Assembly: GCA_032622095.1 (NCBI GenBank)
Contig: CP136066.1
Location: 168,586,664-168,650,663 of the forward strand
Direction of reading: 5' to 3'
DNA: 64,000 nucleotides
DNA from: Siphonodentalium dalli
Taxonomy: Eukaryota > Mollusca > Scaphopoda > Gadilida > Siphonodentaliidae
Part shown: piece by piece, positions 43,640 to 54,306 of the stretch
Layout: each line of letters begins with the position of its first letter
How positions within the stretch are numbered: the stretch's first letter is position 1
Notes under the pieces: generated by a model
Seen by the model: only the letters and a program-made list of their open reading frames with translations
Databases searched by the model: none
What the model was told of the DNA's origin: nothing
Program-made: the position numbers and the translations under genes

Positions 43640-44315
43640 TTCGGAAACCTTCCGAGACATATATATAAATAACATACTCAACTACAACTCTGCAGCGATA
43701 CAATCATTCCGGACGCACAAATTAACGGAATTTGTAACATTGTTGTTCTCAGTTAACGCGACGGGTGAATAAAAAACGCTCTTTATTCACACCATAAACG
43801 GAAAGAACTGACAAAAACGCTCTTTAAAGTTTCATGCTGGGCTCGCGTGTTCAATTTAATTTATTTGAGTTAGTCTTTCCTTTATCGCCACGAAGAGTGG
43901 TCGACGTATTTATAGACCTGATACGACCAGCGGAACCGGGTCGGGATCTGTTCGACCTATTCAAAATGGCATCAACTCCAGACTGATTAAACCGCCCACT
44001 ATTTTTGGGCAGCCTGTGAACATTGGTATTCGAGAATATTACCTCAACCAGTTTGTTGTCATGTAAAAGTGCGTTTGTGTGTTCCTCGAACCTAGATCAT
44101 GCCATGAATCTCAACTTCTATCCGGAGTAGATATTCATGACATGATCTACTACGAAGAGTGAGGTGACATTTGTTTTCAAAATCGAGAATGGTTATATTA
44201 TATCTGTTTTCGAAACGGCATCACATGTGACATACATGTAACGCATACTAGAACGCTGTGTCGTGGGAACTTCTCCATGTCATCGATACGTACTTGCATA
44301 GTCATGTTCGCTGAT
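43640..44315. repeat. Repeat C, copy 2
   Basis: Same order as copy 1: short LINE-tail part, TTAA (43753-43756), zinc-finger-protein tail on the minus strand (here with stops), hairpin (44093-44152), right end. The LINE-tail part includes ataacatactcaac and atacaatcattccgg, missing from copy 1 but present in copy 3. Confidence 0.85.
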
Positions 44316-44512
44316 CACCCAAAACATGCTTCTTCAATTTGGGCGTTGCGACGGAACAGCCGCCGACAGGACACGGGTAAACAAGTTTTCCAGCTTTGCA
44401 CCGAGTCGCTCGTCTCTTCCGGTTACTCAGAGTTTATCTCTTCGACTACACGTCAGTTGATTCCGGGATGGACGATTCCAAGGTGAAGTTGAGCTGATGC
44501 CTGGACTTTCGC

Positions 44513-45093
44513 TCATATACTTCCTTGAATCCCAACGAAGGAACAATCCCACCCGTCATCATTTCCTGCGCACAAAATCACACCATTCCGGGCCCTATAA
44601 AACTTCATGCCGTTTTGCATACACTTTTCCACGTCGATCGAGATGACTACCTGGCTGATGGAACTCGTGCCCGAAATGACAATAACCTTGTCATCCGGCT
44701 CAGCTGCAGAGAAGTGGATGTATTGACGCTTCATTTTGCTCAGCCCGGTGGTGCGAATCTTCTGCCAAGACGCTACCGATGTGCCATGTAGAACCTTATC
44801 CAACTCTGTGGGTGACGAGAACTCAAACAACTCCAGATCTTGCACTGGAATGGTATGTCCCTGCACCGCTCGGATCTTCCAATACCGTCCGCCCGATTGG
44901 CAAGCTGAAACCTCTGCTTGGTACAATTGGCGACCACCCGCTTCACATCTTCAACTGTAACTCCGACCATAGAGGAGCACTCTAGAAGTTTTGACAGCTG
45001 ACCAAATCCTTCCGAGTATATGCTATAATTTTGGGATAGATACACGATTCGTAATAGCCTGCAAACTGTTACGTTCGTCGACGACGTATGCAT
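44513..45093 (-). pseudogene. tRNA 2'-phosphotransferase-like (KptA/TRPT1) gene, frameshifted
   Basis: Two overlapping frames give one KptA-like protein. The first (44773-45093) has EGFGQLSKLLE, then VEDVKRVVANCTKQRFQL. The second (44513-44926) has WKIRAVQGHTIPV, LHGTSVASWQKIRTTGLSK, YIHFSA, VISGTSS, ISIDVEKCM and NGVILCAGNDDG, all in family order. A one-base shift near 44895 separates them. The enzyme removes the 2'-phosphate left on tRNA by splicing, using NAD+. The active-site Arg-His near the N-terminus reads RLLRI, so the His is not visible, and the Arg after ISG is also replaced. No intron interrupts it, which suggests a retrocopy or a gene captured by a repeat. Confidence 0.8.
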
Positions 45094-45094
45094 A

Positions 45095-45310
45095 TAGAGT
45101 TATCCTCCCTGCATCGGGTGGCAATCGCGCCGGATATATGAGTTTTGAAGGTCACGCCGCACGAACAAATGGATAAGCCTATGCTAGTTCCCGTGTGATA
45201 TTACGTGCCCGTACCAAGTTTCGTCGAAATCGGTAGAGTCGTTTTCGAGTTCATCGCGGCCACACACACACCTTCACACACACACAAACTTTCCTCAAAT
45301 ATATATTAGA
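45095..45310. repeat. Retroelement-type 3' tail with CA repeat
   Basis: Contains accaagtttcgtcgaaatcg and gttttcgagttcatcg followed by a (ca)n run (45262-45292) and aactttcctcaaatatatat. This sequence style is common at 3' ends of RTE-type LINEs and their SINEs. It lies immediately upstream, on the minus strand, of the KptA-like relic. Confidence 0.4.
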
Positions 45311-45797
45311 TTTGAGCGATTCGGCAAATCTTGGCATTTGATTTGAAATATAAGATCGATTATGAGGGCGATAATATGAATATACCCAGTACTTACTACA
45401 TGTAAGCAGGAATATGTTCCCCCGACCACCAGGTAATGTTTATAGAGTTATTGCCTTCTGGCTCACTTGAGATTACAATAAGCTGTCTATTAGCAGTATG
45501 TGGGTCAACATGGAGTGTTAACAGAAAAGGATTGTAAATTAAATTCATAATAAGAAATGCATAATATTTGCTTTTTTGCCGTAGGTACGCAGAAAAAAAA
45601 TAATGTAACCGAGTAATTATAACATGCGAGTATACGCTATACTGTATGAGGGGTGCGAGTTTGTACATTTAGTATCCATCTCGTAACACCATTCCTAATT
45701 GAATTCATGTTCCCTGTTATCGCTTATGTTTATGCAATGGCCGATGTACGGGTTAACATCTGCCGATCCTGATCGGCCTCTTGTTTCAATCAATGCA

Positions 45798-46091
45798 TCA
45801 ATCTTAATTATAAAAACCCCACAGTGTACTTAATAAAACGTTTACAGTTGGCAGACATTAACCAGTTGTGGTTGTATAATTGGAATTGGGCAACATGCCT
45901 GATAACTTCATTTATTACATATCAGTAATACGAGGCACCCAACATCAATCTTAATTCTAAAACCCCTGCAGTGTACTTAATAAAACGTTTACAGTTGGCA
46001 GACATTATACTGTTGTGGTTGTATAATTGGAATTGGGCAACATGCCTGATAACTTCATTTATTACATATCAGTCATACGAGGCACACAAGT
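45798..46091. repeat. 147-bp tandem array, two units
   Basis: Units start at 45798 and 45945, exactly 147 bp apart, and match the four-unit array at 11541-12128. The second unit carries attatactgttg in place of attaaccagttg. The first has the same taatac stop-creating variant as one unit of the larger array. Confidence 0.9.
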
Positions 46092-47019
46092 CCCATCTAC
46101 TCTTGCATGTCTAATCTTAACCTGCCTTATTGATTTGGTATTCAGATGGGAGATGCATTATGTTTATTAAGATTATACTCTTTATTTTCGTTCTGTTAAA
46201 CCAATTATAACAATAGGTTTGGTCTTGTTCAGGGGAGTCCCGGCTATGTGTATCCCCAAGCTCGATTACTTTTATTTTTTGAGAAAGTGGAGATAAAACT
46301 CCTATTCTTGTAATTAGTATACTCACCTTATTGCGGACATATCATTGGGACCCGGTATACATTTATTTATCGGTAAGTATGATGCCGGTATTGTCTGCAC
46401 GGAAGTATACTGGGTCGTTGACACTCGGTTTTTTTTTTGCTGAAAAACGAACGCCCACATATGTACTTTGTTCTGCATTTGGATTGTTTGGTGTCTAACT
46501 TTCATCGACTTCACCACATTGTCCATTGTGGGCCGATGGCCATATATTCTATTTGATATAGGAATATAATTGAATTTAAGTGAAAAATTATAATCGCCGG
46601 GACTTATTAATGACAGCATTTTAGAAAATAGCATCAGTAATGTTTCTTAATCATATGGCCATGTAAGTTTGTTTGTCATTTCCATGAAACTAAGATTCAA
46701 GAATCTTACTCTATAAAGATAAGTTATTACGACCACGTTTACCACCACGATTACGTCCTCGTTTACTTCCACCTCCATTGCCACGTTTACCACCCGCTTA
46801 CCCCACATGTGCTACTTCCTTCACTTTAGCCATCCACTACCACTCCACTCTCGTCACTTCCATCTTTCTGACTAACTGGTCCAGCATTCATACAACCACG
46901 CTTATTTCCACGTTGACCTCAGCGTACAGTGTTGTCTCCATTTTCGCCATCCACTACCACTCTACTCTCGGCACTTCCGTCGTTCTGACTAACTGGTCCA
47001 CAATTCATACAACCACGCT

Positions 47020-47510
47020 TACGTCCACGCTTCTAGACTTTTATCCCCACGTGAACTACCACCTCCATTTTCCTCATCCACTGCCACTCCACTTTCGTCA
47101 CCTCCATCTTTCCGACTAACGTCATACAACCTCGCTTTCTTCCACGTTGACCTACACGCTTTCACCATCGTCCTTACTCCTAGTTTTACACCACTTCCCA
47201 TGCTTACCTTTACGTCCACATCCCCATTTACCTTTCCCCTTTACATTGACCGTTTCACTATCATCCTTCTCCTTACTGACACGTGCCGAAGTTTTTACAT
47301 TTCCACTTAGATGTCTCCTTTGTGTGGAATGCTTCTTTGCCAGTGATCCCACCACATTTATAGTGGTACCAAGAACGACACCAATCACAGCTGACACAAT
47401 TAAGGTCCTCCTCAATTGGTGTCCATTCACATTCTTGTTTGCAGACTATACAAGGCCAAATTATATTATATTATCTGTGTTTTGGCTCCAGACAAGGTTT
47501 CTTTGCTGGA
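47020..47510 (-). pseudogene. PHD-finger protein fragment of unit A2
   Basis: Same protein as 13463-13786. The finger cysteines are present (CIVCKQEC; CDWC), but the frame shifts within the loop because of added bases in cttctttgccagtg. The end of the finger is better kept than in A1 (WKCKN-x-x-x-C). The tail is basic (KGKHGKW) and continues with KDGGDESG. Not functional as it stands. Confidence 0.5.
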
Positions 47511-47605
47511 GGTTGTACACTGGTGCTGAAGACTGGGACGCAAGGCTTGTTTTTTGTTCTGGGTATTGGATTTTTTGTTCTGGGAATTGGATTTTTCATG
47601 AAGAA

Positions 47606-47987
47606 TAGTCCCTAAAGTTGACTTTGTCTTACGTATAACCCCCGAAATATACCTAAACCCCTGTTTCGTTCTCTATCCCCAACGGATACCCTTGCCTTGA
47701 AAGCAATTTATTATTGTTTATAAACATCTTCTCCTCTATATATATTCGTATAATAGTCCCTTGTAACGTGCTAACTATACACATATAAGTTAAATATATA
47801 GAAGTCGTGTTATTAAAACTCATTATAAATAGGGACTATTATACGAATATATATAGAGAAGATGTTTACAAACAATTATAAATTGCTTTCAAGGCAAGGG
47901 TCTCCGTTTGGGGTAAGAGAACGAAACTGGGGTTTAGGTATATTTCGGCGGTTATACGTAAGACAAAGAAGACCAAATTAGGGACTA
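47606..47987. mobile_element. Large foldback element (382 bp)
   Basis: Arms of about 155 bp, beginning tagtccctaaagttgacttt and ending as its complement (aaattagggacta), around a 65-bp AT-rich centre. Arm identity is high, with small indels. A partial left arm (atagtctctaaatt...) follows at 47999-48055. Non-coding MITE inserted just right of unit A2. Confidence 0.9.
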
Positions 47988-47998
47988 TTGTTCGTGAT

Positions 47999-48055
47999 TA
48001 ATAGTCTCTAAATTGCAGTTATTTTTCTTACATATAAGCCTCGAATAATACCGAT
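47999..48055. repeat. Partial arm of the foldback element
   Basis: Diverged copy of the first 55 bp of the left arm of 47606-47987, directly beyond the right end. It may be an older insertion or a slipped duplicate. Confidence 0.6.
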
Positions 48056-48145
48056 AACTTACCACTTTAGTATAGGTGGACGGAACCATCTATATACCCA
48101 TATCGCCTCATGCCGACATTCCAGGCAAAGAGCTTGTATTTCTGT

Positions 48146-48614
48146 TCAACAAAATACGAAAACAATCGCTCCATGTGGGCAATGTCGGAGGGTGCGTACA
48201 TGCTTCTCAGGTTCACCCATTCCATAAAAGGTCTCTAGTTTAAACCGTTTACCCACACAAAGGCGCACAATTTTACTCTTCCACAATGTCTCAGGTTTGA
48301 CGTCCAAAAGGATCTTCTGATTTCGCCAGGCCACTGCGATAACGGCCCTATCGCATCAACTATCTCCATCCAAACTTTATATTCTGTTCTATTTTCGTTG
48401 TCACGCATAGCTACTACTTTCGAAGAATGGAAACTATCGAGGAACATATCAAAAATAGGGTTCACGGAGTTCAATTGATGCATGTAATAGTCGCTTGCAC
48501 TTCCCTATAACATGACAATCGATCAAGTGGAGCGTCTTCTAGCTCATACGGGGCATCTTGGATTGTGGCTAATGTAGTTCTATTCCCAACGTCTTTAGGT
48601 AACCTCTCCGCCAT
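48146..48614 (-). pseudogene. Unrecognised broken frame
   Basis: Starts with ATG at 48614 (MAERLPKDVGNRTTLATIQD, 46 codons to a stop), then continues after a frameshift in the frame 48235-48483 (SVNPIFDMFLDSFHSSKVVAMRDNENRTEYKVWMEIV and on) and again in 48146-48334. The three pieces connect into one plausible helical, charged protein. Not recognised. GC content is higher than in the flanks. Could be a captured exon or transposon protein. Confidence 0.35.
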
Positions 48615-48904
48615 TTTAGCAGCGTGACAACCTTCGCACGCGGATGCGCGGGAAAGTATTGTTAATTACTCTAGCTGTTTAAACTGTTAAATAAAATTTT
48701 CACACATCATTTACTTAGTAGCATGACCATCAAGTTGATGTTAAATCGGCTCTGGGTCCAGCTAGTGCTTGAATTATATTCTTTAATTAAGGTTGAGAGC
48801 AGTATAAGCTGAAATTGTTTTAGGAAACCTGAATTTCAATCACATAGTGACCGTCCACACCATATGAAACTCATTCAGTCCTATGGTATTATAACCGGAC
48901 TTCG
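48615..48904. other. Non-coding spacer
   Basis: Nothing recognisable between the broken frame and the LINE end. Confidence 0.3.
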
Positions 48905-49215
48905 GTCAGGAATATTACATCTCCTAGTTTAGTGAGGACATAAAATTTACCCTAGCTCGATTCAGAACAAGCAACCACTCATTACCAATAGAAAGGGCTG
49001 ATGACATAGTACACCCGCGATGATCCAATATGTACACTATGTAACAACGGCCAAATCGGTGACGAAATTCACTATATGTTTTACTGTCAATCATTAACAG
49101 CGAAAAATGCTGTTGCACAAGTCATACTGGAATTGCCCAAGTCCAATGAAACTAAAAATCTAGTTCTCCACGAGAAAACCATCGATAGCTAGGATACTCT
49201 GTAAATTTGTCGAGC
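48905..49215 (+). pseudogene. LINE ORF2 C-terminal fragment
   Basis: Plus-strand remnant with IKFTLARFRTSNHSLPIE, a one-base shift, then ICTLCNNGQIGDEIHYMFYC, the C-x2-C...GDE-x-H...C zinc-knuckle-like motif that ends many LINE ORF2 proteins. It is clearly related to, but different from, the copy at 31160-32225. Truncated upstream. Confidence 0.75.
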
Positions 49216-49926
49216 TTATGGGTGGTCGACTAGCTACGTGATGAGGTCAGAGAGATTTCGCATACTATGTCTCCTCCCCACGGCTGTGCTTTAGGGTAGT
49301 ATGGTGTGGGGTCCTTGTTGGTCTTCTCCAATGACTGGTTTACCCTGCCCCTGGTAAGGTTACAACCAGAATAATATATCTGTATTAAATTGATTATATC
49401 TTTATTCGTCTAACACTGCCTCTGATATTATGTATACATGTGTAAACATGTTCTCTCAACCATTGATGTATGGTATAAGAAATAAATATATCTATCTAAC
49501 TCACACACTTTCGTTCACCCCAATCACGGCGACTCTCTTGTGCTTGAACATGGGTTCCGCAAGTGGCTGGATTAGAATATCGGCTGGATTAGAATATGTT
49601 AACCAACAGTTGAATTGGCAATATGTCCGAATCCCATGGACATTGTTGAGAGGACATAACCATTTAAACAATAGGCAGGTTTTATATGGAAAAATGTAAA
49701 GTATATATCATAACGATTTGAGAATCGGTTGATAAAACAAATACAGATGTGTCTAACAAGGAAGTCTATACTAAATGAAGTTTGAATTCGCTTTAAATCA
49801 TTAGAATATTTAATATGGAAATGAGATTGCATTTACATCGGCAATTAGCAATACCCTCTTTTTGCTTCAACTATGGGTGTTATGGTATGTATACAAATTA
49901 CATTTTGAAATAAAGTTAGAACATAA
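49216..49926. other. Non-coding stretch, no gene seen
   Basis: Probably begins with 3' sequence of the LINE fragment. Frames at 49430-49832 lack motifs. Confidence 0.4.
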
Positions 49927-50484
49927 TATATATACAGAGCTAACTTGAATGTTGAACTGGAAACTGATGTCTGTATTATTGCGGTGACATGCACGTGTAT
50001 GATCACATACATCCACCAATGTTCTCAAATTCAGAAACCGGTTAATATAGGAGTTTGCAAGGGTTGAGAAGAGAAAGGACTCACATTGAAGTTCTGCGTC
50101 CAATCGTGAAAGACTTATCACCAGTCTGTTCTGAAAATAAGCTAATATTGAAATTATTTCAAAAACACAAATAAGCTCAAATCGGCATTATTTGAATCTG
50201 AATTATACGCTCTGCATGAACATTACTAGTTGTACTATATTTATATTGTATTTTGACGGTGGCCCGCGCTATACAAAAAATCATTGATATAAGTCCAGGG
50301 CTGTTTAAAATAAGTTCAATATGAAAATATAAATGTGAATATATAGGTTCAATGTGTATCCTGTTCTCGAGGATGTATTGCTCACACCAGATTCATCAAT
50401 ACAACTATAAATGTGTTTAATGCGTCATTTTACGACGTTGATATTTACTTTTCATATTTCATGTGAAAATGCATAAAAGCAGTT
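49927..50484. repeat. Repeat I, copy 2
   Basis: Partner of 39545-39940, with an additional 147 bp at about 50107-50253 (aaagacttatcaccagtctg to atattgtatt) absent from copy 1, and a shorter middle. Followed without gap by the LINE RNase H fragment. Confidence 0.8.
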
Positions 50485-50740
50485 ATTCATTTTGACATTT
50501 GGTTCTGCTGGATACCCGCCCATGTCCGGATGTGTGACAACGAAAGTGCTGACAACGCTGCAAAGGCAACTCTTGAAACGAGATCCAGTATATAATCAGG
50601 TTATACCACTTTTACTGGACCTAAAGTCCCAAAATAAGGTTTTAATTGAATTTTTAAATTGGTACAACTAATATATATGAAAGCATTGCCAAATAGCTGG
50701 ACAAACACCTCAAATAAACGCACTAAACACAAAACACGAG
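50483..50740 (+). pseudogene. LINE RNase H end and C-terminus
   Basis: In one frame: FDIWFCWIPAHVRMCDNESADNAAKATLE, the last catalytic region of a LINE RNase H domain (WIPAH, then the NE-x-AD motif). After a stop, degraded sequence includes a Trp-containing helix (NSWTN-x-x-NK) usual near the end of such ORFs. It flows into the sequence shared with repeat C, so repeat C's left part is LINE 3' sequence. Confidence 0.7.
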
Positions 50741-51640
50741 GCATATAATCGCCTGTTTCTATAAATAACATACTCAACCATAACTGCATCGATACAATCA
50801 TTCCGGACGCAAAAATTAACGGAATTTGAAACATTGTTCTCAGTTAAAGGCACGTGAGGCCTTAGTTGTCGAAAATTTCATATTTGTTCCAATCACCGTG
50901 AACAGAAAAACATTAAAACGCATACAGTTTCGTTCATATATACCATGACCATCGCGTAAAAAGCATGTTATCATAAAGATTTACTATATTTCACCTAAGC
51001 AAGAGTCTGATTGTGTTACAGAAGACAGCACAATGCTGCTGGCTAATCACCCACAAAGAACGCTCTTTATGTTTACCATCATAATATAAACAAACACCAG
51101 AAAAGTAACTTTTTATGCCTTTGTTTACATAACAATGGTCAAAAATATGACAATAACATACTGTTTATGCGATATTTCTTATTTGTATACGGACAAAGTC
51201 TGTCTACATTTTGTTGTTCTTTCTGTTTGTGGCGGATTTTGACGGGTGGAAATATTTTCACATGATACCCACCGCCAAGGCCAACCGTACATTTAACGCG
51301 ACGGGTGAATAGAAAACGCTCTTTATTCATACCATAAACGGAAAGAACTGACAAAAACGCTCTTTAATGTTTCATGCTGGGATCCCGTGTTTAGTTTCAT
51401 TGATTTGAGTTAGTCTTTCCTTTATCATCACGAAGAGTGCTCGACGTATGTGTAGACCTGATATAACCAGCGGAACCGGGTCGGGATCTGTTCGATCTAT
51501 TCAGAATGGCATTATCTCCAGACTGATTAAACCGCCCACTATTTTTGGGCAGCCTGTGAATATTGGTATTCGAGAATATGACCTCAACCAGTTTGTTGTC
51601 ATGTGAAAGTGCGTTTGTGGGTTCTACGAACCTAGAATTT
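50580..51640. repeat. Repeat C, copy 3, split by an insertion
   Basis: Left part 50580-50847 and right part 51293-51640 match copies 1 and 2. They are separated here by 445 bp at the TTAA that is undivided in the other two copies. Past 51637 the sequence continues as zinc-finger coding sequence, whereas copies 1 and 2 continue as a hairpin. Confidence 0.85.
50848..51292. mobile_element. TTAA-bounded insertion (445 bp)
   Basis: Flanked by TTAA on both sides (50844-50847 and 51293-51296), with a single TTAA at the matching site of both other repeat C copies. Ends are weakly inverted (aggcacgtgaggcctt against atgtacggttggcctt). TTAA duplication is the hallmark of piggyBac-type transposition. 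It contains a decayed relative of the 98-aa frame (51221-51292) and its upstream region, also seen at 30355-30444. Confidence 0.65.
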
Positions 51641-52075
51641 TTCTCGAGATGCAGAATTGCTTTGATTTCCTTTTCACCACTATGGGGCCCAAATTTTGTT
51701 TTGGTCAAATTCGTAAATCCATACGGACAAAAAAGGCAGAAGTGAATTTTATCCCAGCGTCTTTTTCCTCCGTCATTATTGCGTGGCTGTACCGTGATCA
51801 TGTTCTGAAACATTTCGGGGTTAACAGTGTGGTCTAGTCCTCGTTGTAAACTAGAACCCTGTGCCAGATGTGCCTCATTTCTGGGAGAGTTTGCAGCAGG
51901 AAAGGATTCTGAAATAGGCGCAAAATCTTCTGACATGTCCGATATATATCCATCGCAACCTTCCATTTCATCATTAGAGACGTCTCCATCAGAAGTTTGC
52001 GGATCATAATCTGGATCTGCCCGGGATTCAGAGATCTCTTGGTATTCATCTGAGGTATTCCATTCACTTGTTTCT
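51397..52075 (-). CDS. Zinc-finger protein with acidic N-terminus, transposon-associated
   Basis: Open for at least 190 codons (51397-51966), and the frame stays open upstream to about 52075 with an acidic stretch (NTSDEYQEISESRADPDYD). Then MSEDFAPISESFP, a single finger-like motif HFCLFCPYGFTNLTK...H (C-x2-C then His), then EKEIKAILHLEKNS, a pattern known from proteins linked to invertebrate tyrosine-recombinase transposons. The C-terminal ~80 residues are exactly the part encoded by repeat C. At the finger-tail junction the usual ERR-type helix is replaced, so the protein may be a fusion across a repeat boundary. Confidence 0.5.
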
Positions 52076-53189
52076 TCAGCTAAGCCTCGACATCTGCTGC
52101 TGAGAATTTGTATTTCCGAGAAATGAGCTGAAAAGCAAAGTTAAAAAAAATAATTCAATTTGTGGGATATCTGGAGAAGTCGGATTAACCTCCCAAAAAA
52201 GGTGAGTTTGACACCTGAAATTCTTGTCATGTCAGCGCTTATCTGCAATTAGACTCATGTCAGAATTCGCTGTTTTATGAAAAAGTGAGTGAGCCCGAGA
52301 GTTGAGACTGACTCCTGCATGTACCTGGCCTGCAATCAAAAGTCAGTGATTCCAACTTTGGTGTACACCCTTGATTAATTTATAAACACAGCTTTGTGCC
52401 GGTGTTTGTAACAACGACCGAAAGTTTTATCGACAAACCGGAAACTCATTGTCGAAAAAGTTGTTAACTTTTCTAATGATATTCAGAATTTCAGTGTTAG
52501 AAAACACACCGGCGAAGAAAACACACCGGCGAAGATGATAACATGGATTTCATGGTGATAAGCTGGTTGTGAAAGTATGGAATAATACAATTGTCTTCAG
52601 TACAGTTTATTAAAAGTTGAGACTTCAGTAAACATTTTTGGTAAAAATTAAAATGATTGGTGTCAAACATGTGCGAAATTTTCAGCACGCGAAATTACGA
52701 AAATGTCCAATAGTCTAGAACATTCAATGCTATGGCATAAAACTTAGGGTAGCAATCGTAAGTGGAACTATTTCCATAAAATAATATCAAGTGCTGTTTG
52801 ATTTTAGATGCGAAATCGTATCGTATCCTTTGTTACCTCCACTTTCGACGGAATTGCAGTCAGAAGAAAGATCGTACGGTAGCAATCAGGAGGTTAACCA
52901 TGGCTTAAAAACAACCCACGCTACACTCATCTGCGACAACATTGCGATCGGGTGAATTCGTTGTTCATATTTAAATCCGCGCATAATTATATTTTGCGCA
53001 ATTTGAATTTGTGAATTTGGTCAAGGCTGGTACATATGCAGTTGCATGTGCAGTTCTTTATCGATGCTGAAGATAGATTTGTTCTCCATTCACAATACCG
53101 GTATAGACTGGCCTATACTATAATACATGGCATTTTTCTCGGTGGCATTTACATGCATTCAAATTAAGTAAACGGGGTGGCTAAAAAAC
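52076..53189. other. Non-coding stretch, no gene seen
   Basis: May include introns or upstream parts of the zinc-finger gene, but no exon was recognised. The 15-mer aaaacacaccggcga is doubled at 52500-52532. Confidence 0.4.
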
Positions 53190-53890
53190 GATATACAGGT
53201 ACTGCTCTTTAGCACTGAGGGCTAAAGAACGTTATACCTTTCTTTAGCGATGAGGGCTACAAACTAGTAAAGAGCAATACTGATTATAACGTTATACATT
53301 GGCGCAATGCGCAGAATATCTTGGCAACACACGTCATGCTCGTCCAACATGGACCGCTCTTTAGCGCTGAGGGCTAAAGAATGGCACACCGCCCATTAGC
53401 TATGAGGGCTAAAAAGCGTTATGAATTATAACATACGTTTGGCGCAATGAGCAAAATATCTTGGCAACACACCTGCCGCTCATCCAACATGTACCGCTCT
53501 TTAGCACTGAGCGCTCTTTATCGATAAGGACTAAAGAGCGGTATGGATTATAACGTTGTGTGTTGGCGCAATGCGCAAAATATTTTGGCAACGCACGTGC
53601 TGCTCATCCAACATGGACCGCTCTTTAACACCTACTGCTAAAGAGCAGTATACCGTTCTTTAGCACCAAACGCTAAAGAGCAGTATGCCGTTCATTAGCG
53701 TATCAGGCCCATATACATGTAGCTAAGGCTTGGTATACTGCCTTTTAGCATTTGCCACTAAAGAGCAGTACCTGTATACTGTTCTTTAGCACCAAACGCT
53801 AAAAGAGCGGTATACTGTTAATTAGCATATCAGGACCACATAGCTAAAGCGTGGTATACCACTCATTAGCATTTGGTACTAAAGAGATGT
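53190..53890. repeat. Hairpin-rich tandem array (CTCTTTAGC ... GCTAAAGAG)
   Basis: The complementary words ctctttagc and gctaaagag (with variants) occur around twenty times, alternating, so that almost every 30-bp step can fold as a hairpin. In the first half a longer unit is tandem: ggcgcaatg-gcaaaatatcttgg starts at 53301, 53441 and 53565 (spacing 140 and 124), each followed by ctcatccaacatg-accgctcttta. The second half drops this part and keeps the hairpins, with tatcagg-cc-cata-agctaa inserted twice. Non-coding. Confidence 0.9.
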
Positions 53891-54190
53891 ATACCGTTCT
53901 TTATCCACGGCCATACATACGTAAATCTGAAATGACATCAATGACCATCGATAGGCTGCTGACTTTAAAAAGTTGGAGTTACCTCGTACTCTTATTATTA
54001 ATTTTGGAGAGAATTTCCAACAATAGCTATTATTTGGCTTTGAGACATAGAGCAAAAATTGAAAATTGCCATCACTATTATCAAATTCAGCCTAAATCCC
54101 TGCAATCACGATTATCAGGCAATCATGATTATTGGCACCTGCGAGTATGTTACATATGATTAGTATACAAGTAGATGATATCACATGAGT
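53891..54190. other. Non-coding stretch, no gene seen
   Basis: A 102-codon plus-strand frame from 53851 overlaps the hairpin array and lacks motifs. Confidence 0.35.
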
Positions 54191-54306
54191 TTCTATTTTA
54201 TACAAAATTTATGAACCAAGTTCACTAAATTAGATTTGAGCCGAGGTTTACTGAGGCTCAAATAGAATTCAGTGGACGAGGTTGATAAATTACGTATAAA
54301 ATAGAA
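54191..54306. mobile_element. Foldback element (116 bp)
   Basis: Arms of about 52 bp: ttctattttatacaaaattt... pairs with ...acgtataaaatagaa, centre gaggtttactga. Non-coding. Confidence 0.75.

Larger units (their letters stand above)
45316..47597. repeat. Repeat unit A2 (about 2.3 kb)
   Basis: Second copy of unit A1 (11064-13820), same orientation. It has two instead of four 147-bp units, an A-core at 46180-46510, and an internal deletion of about 230 bp after ccacattgtccat (46515). Confidence 0.85.

Noticed and set aside
53190-53890. CRISPR-like array
   Set aside because: Units alternate in orientation, spacers are not unique, and the DNA is animal; this is a hairpin-rich tandem repeat.
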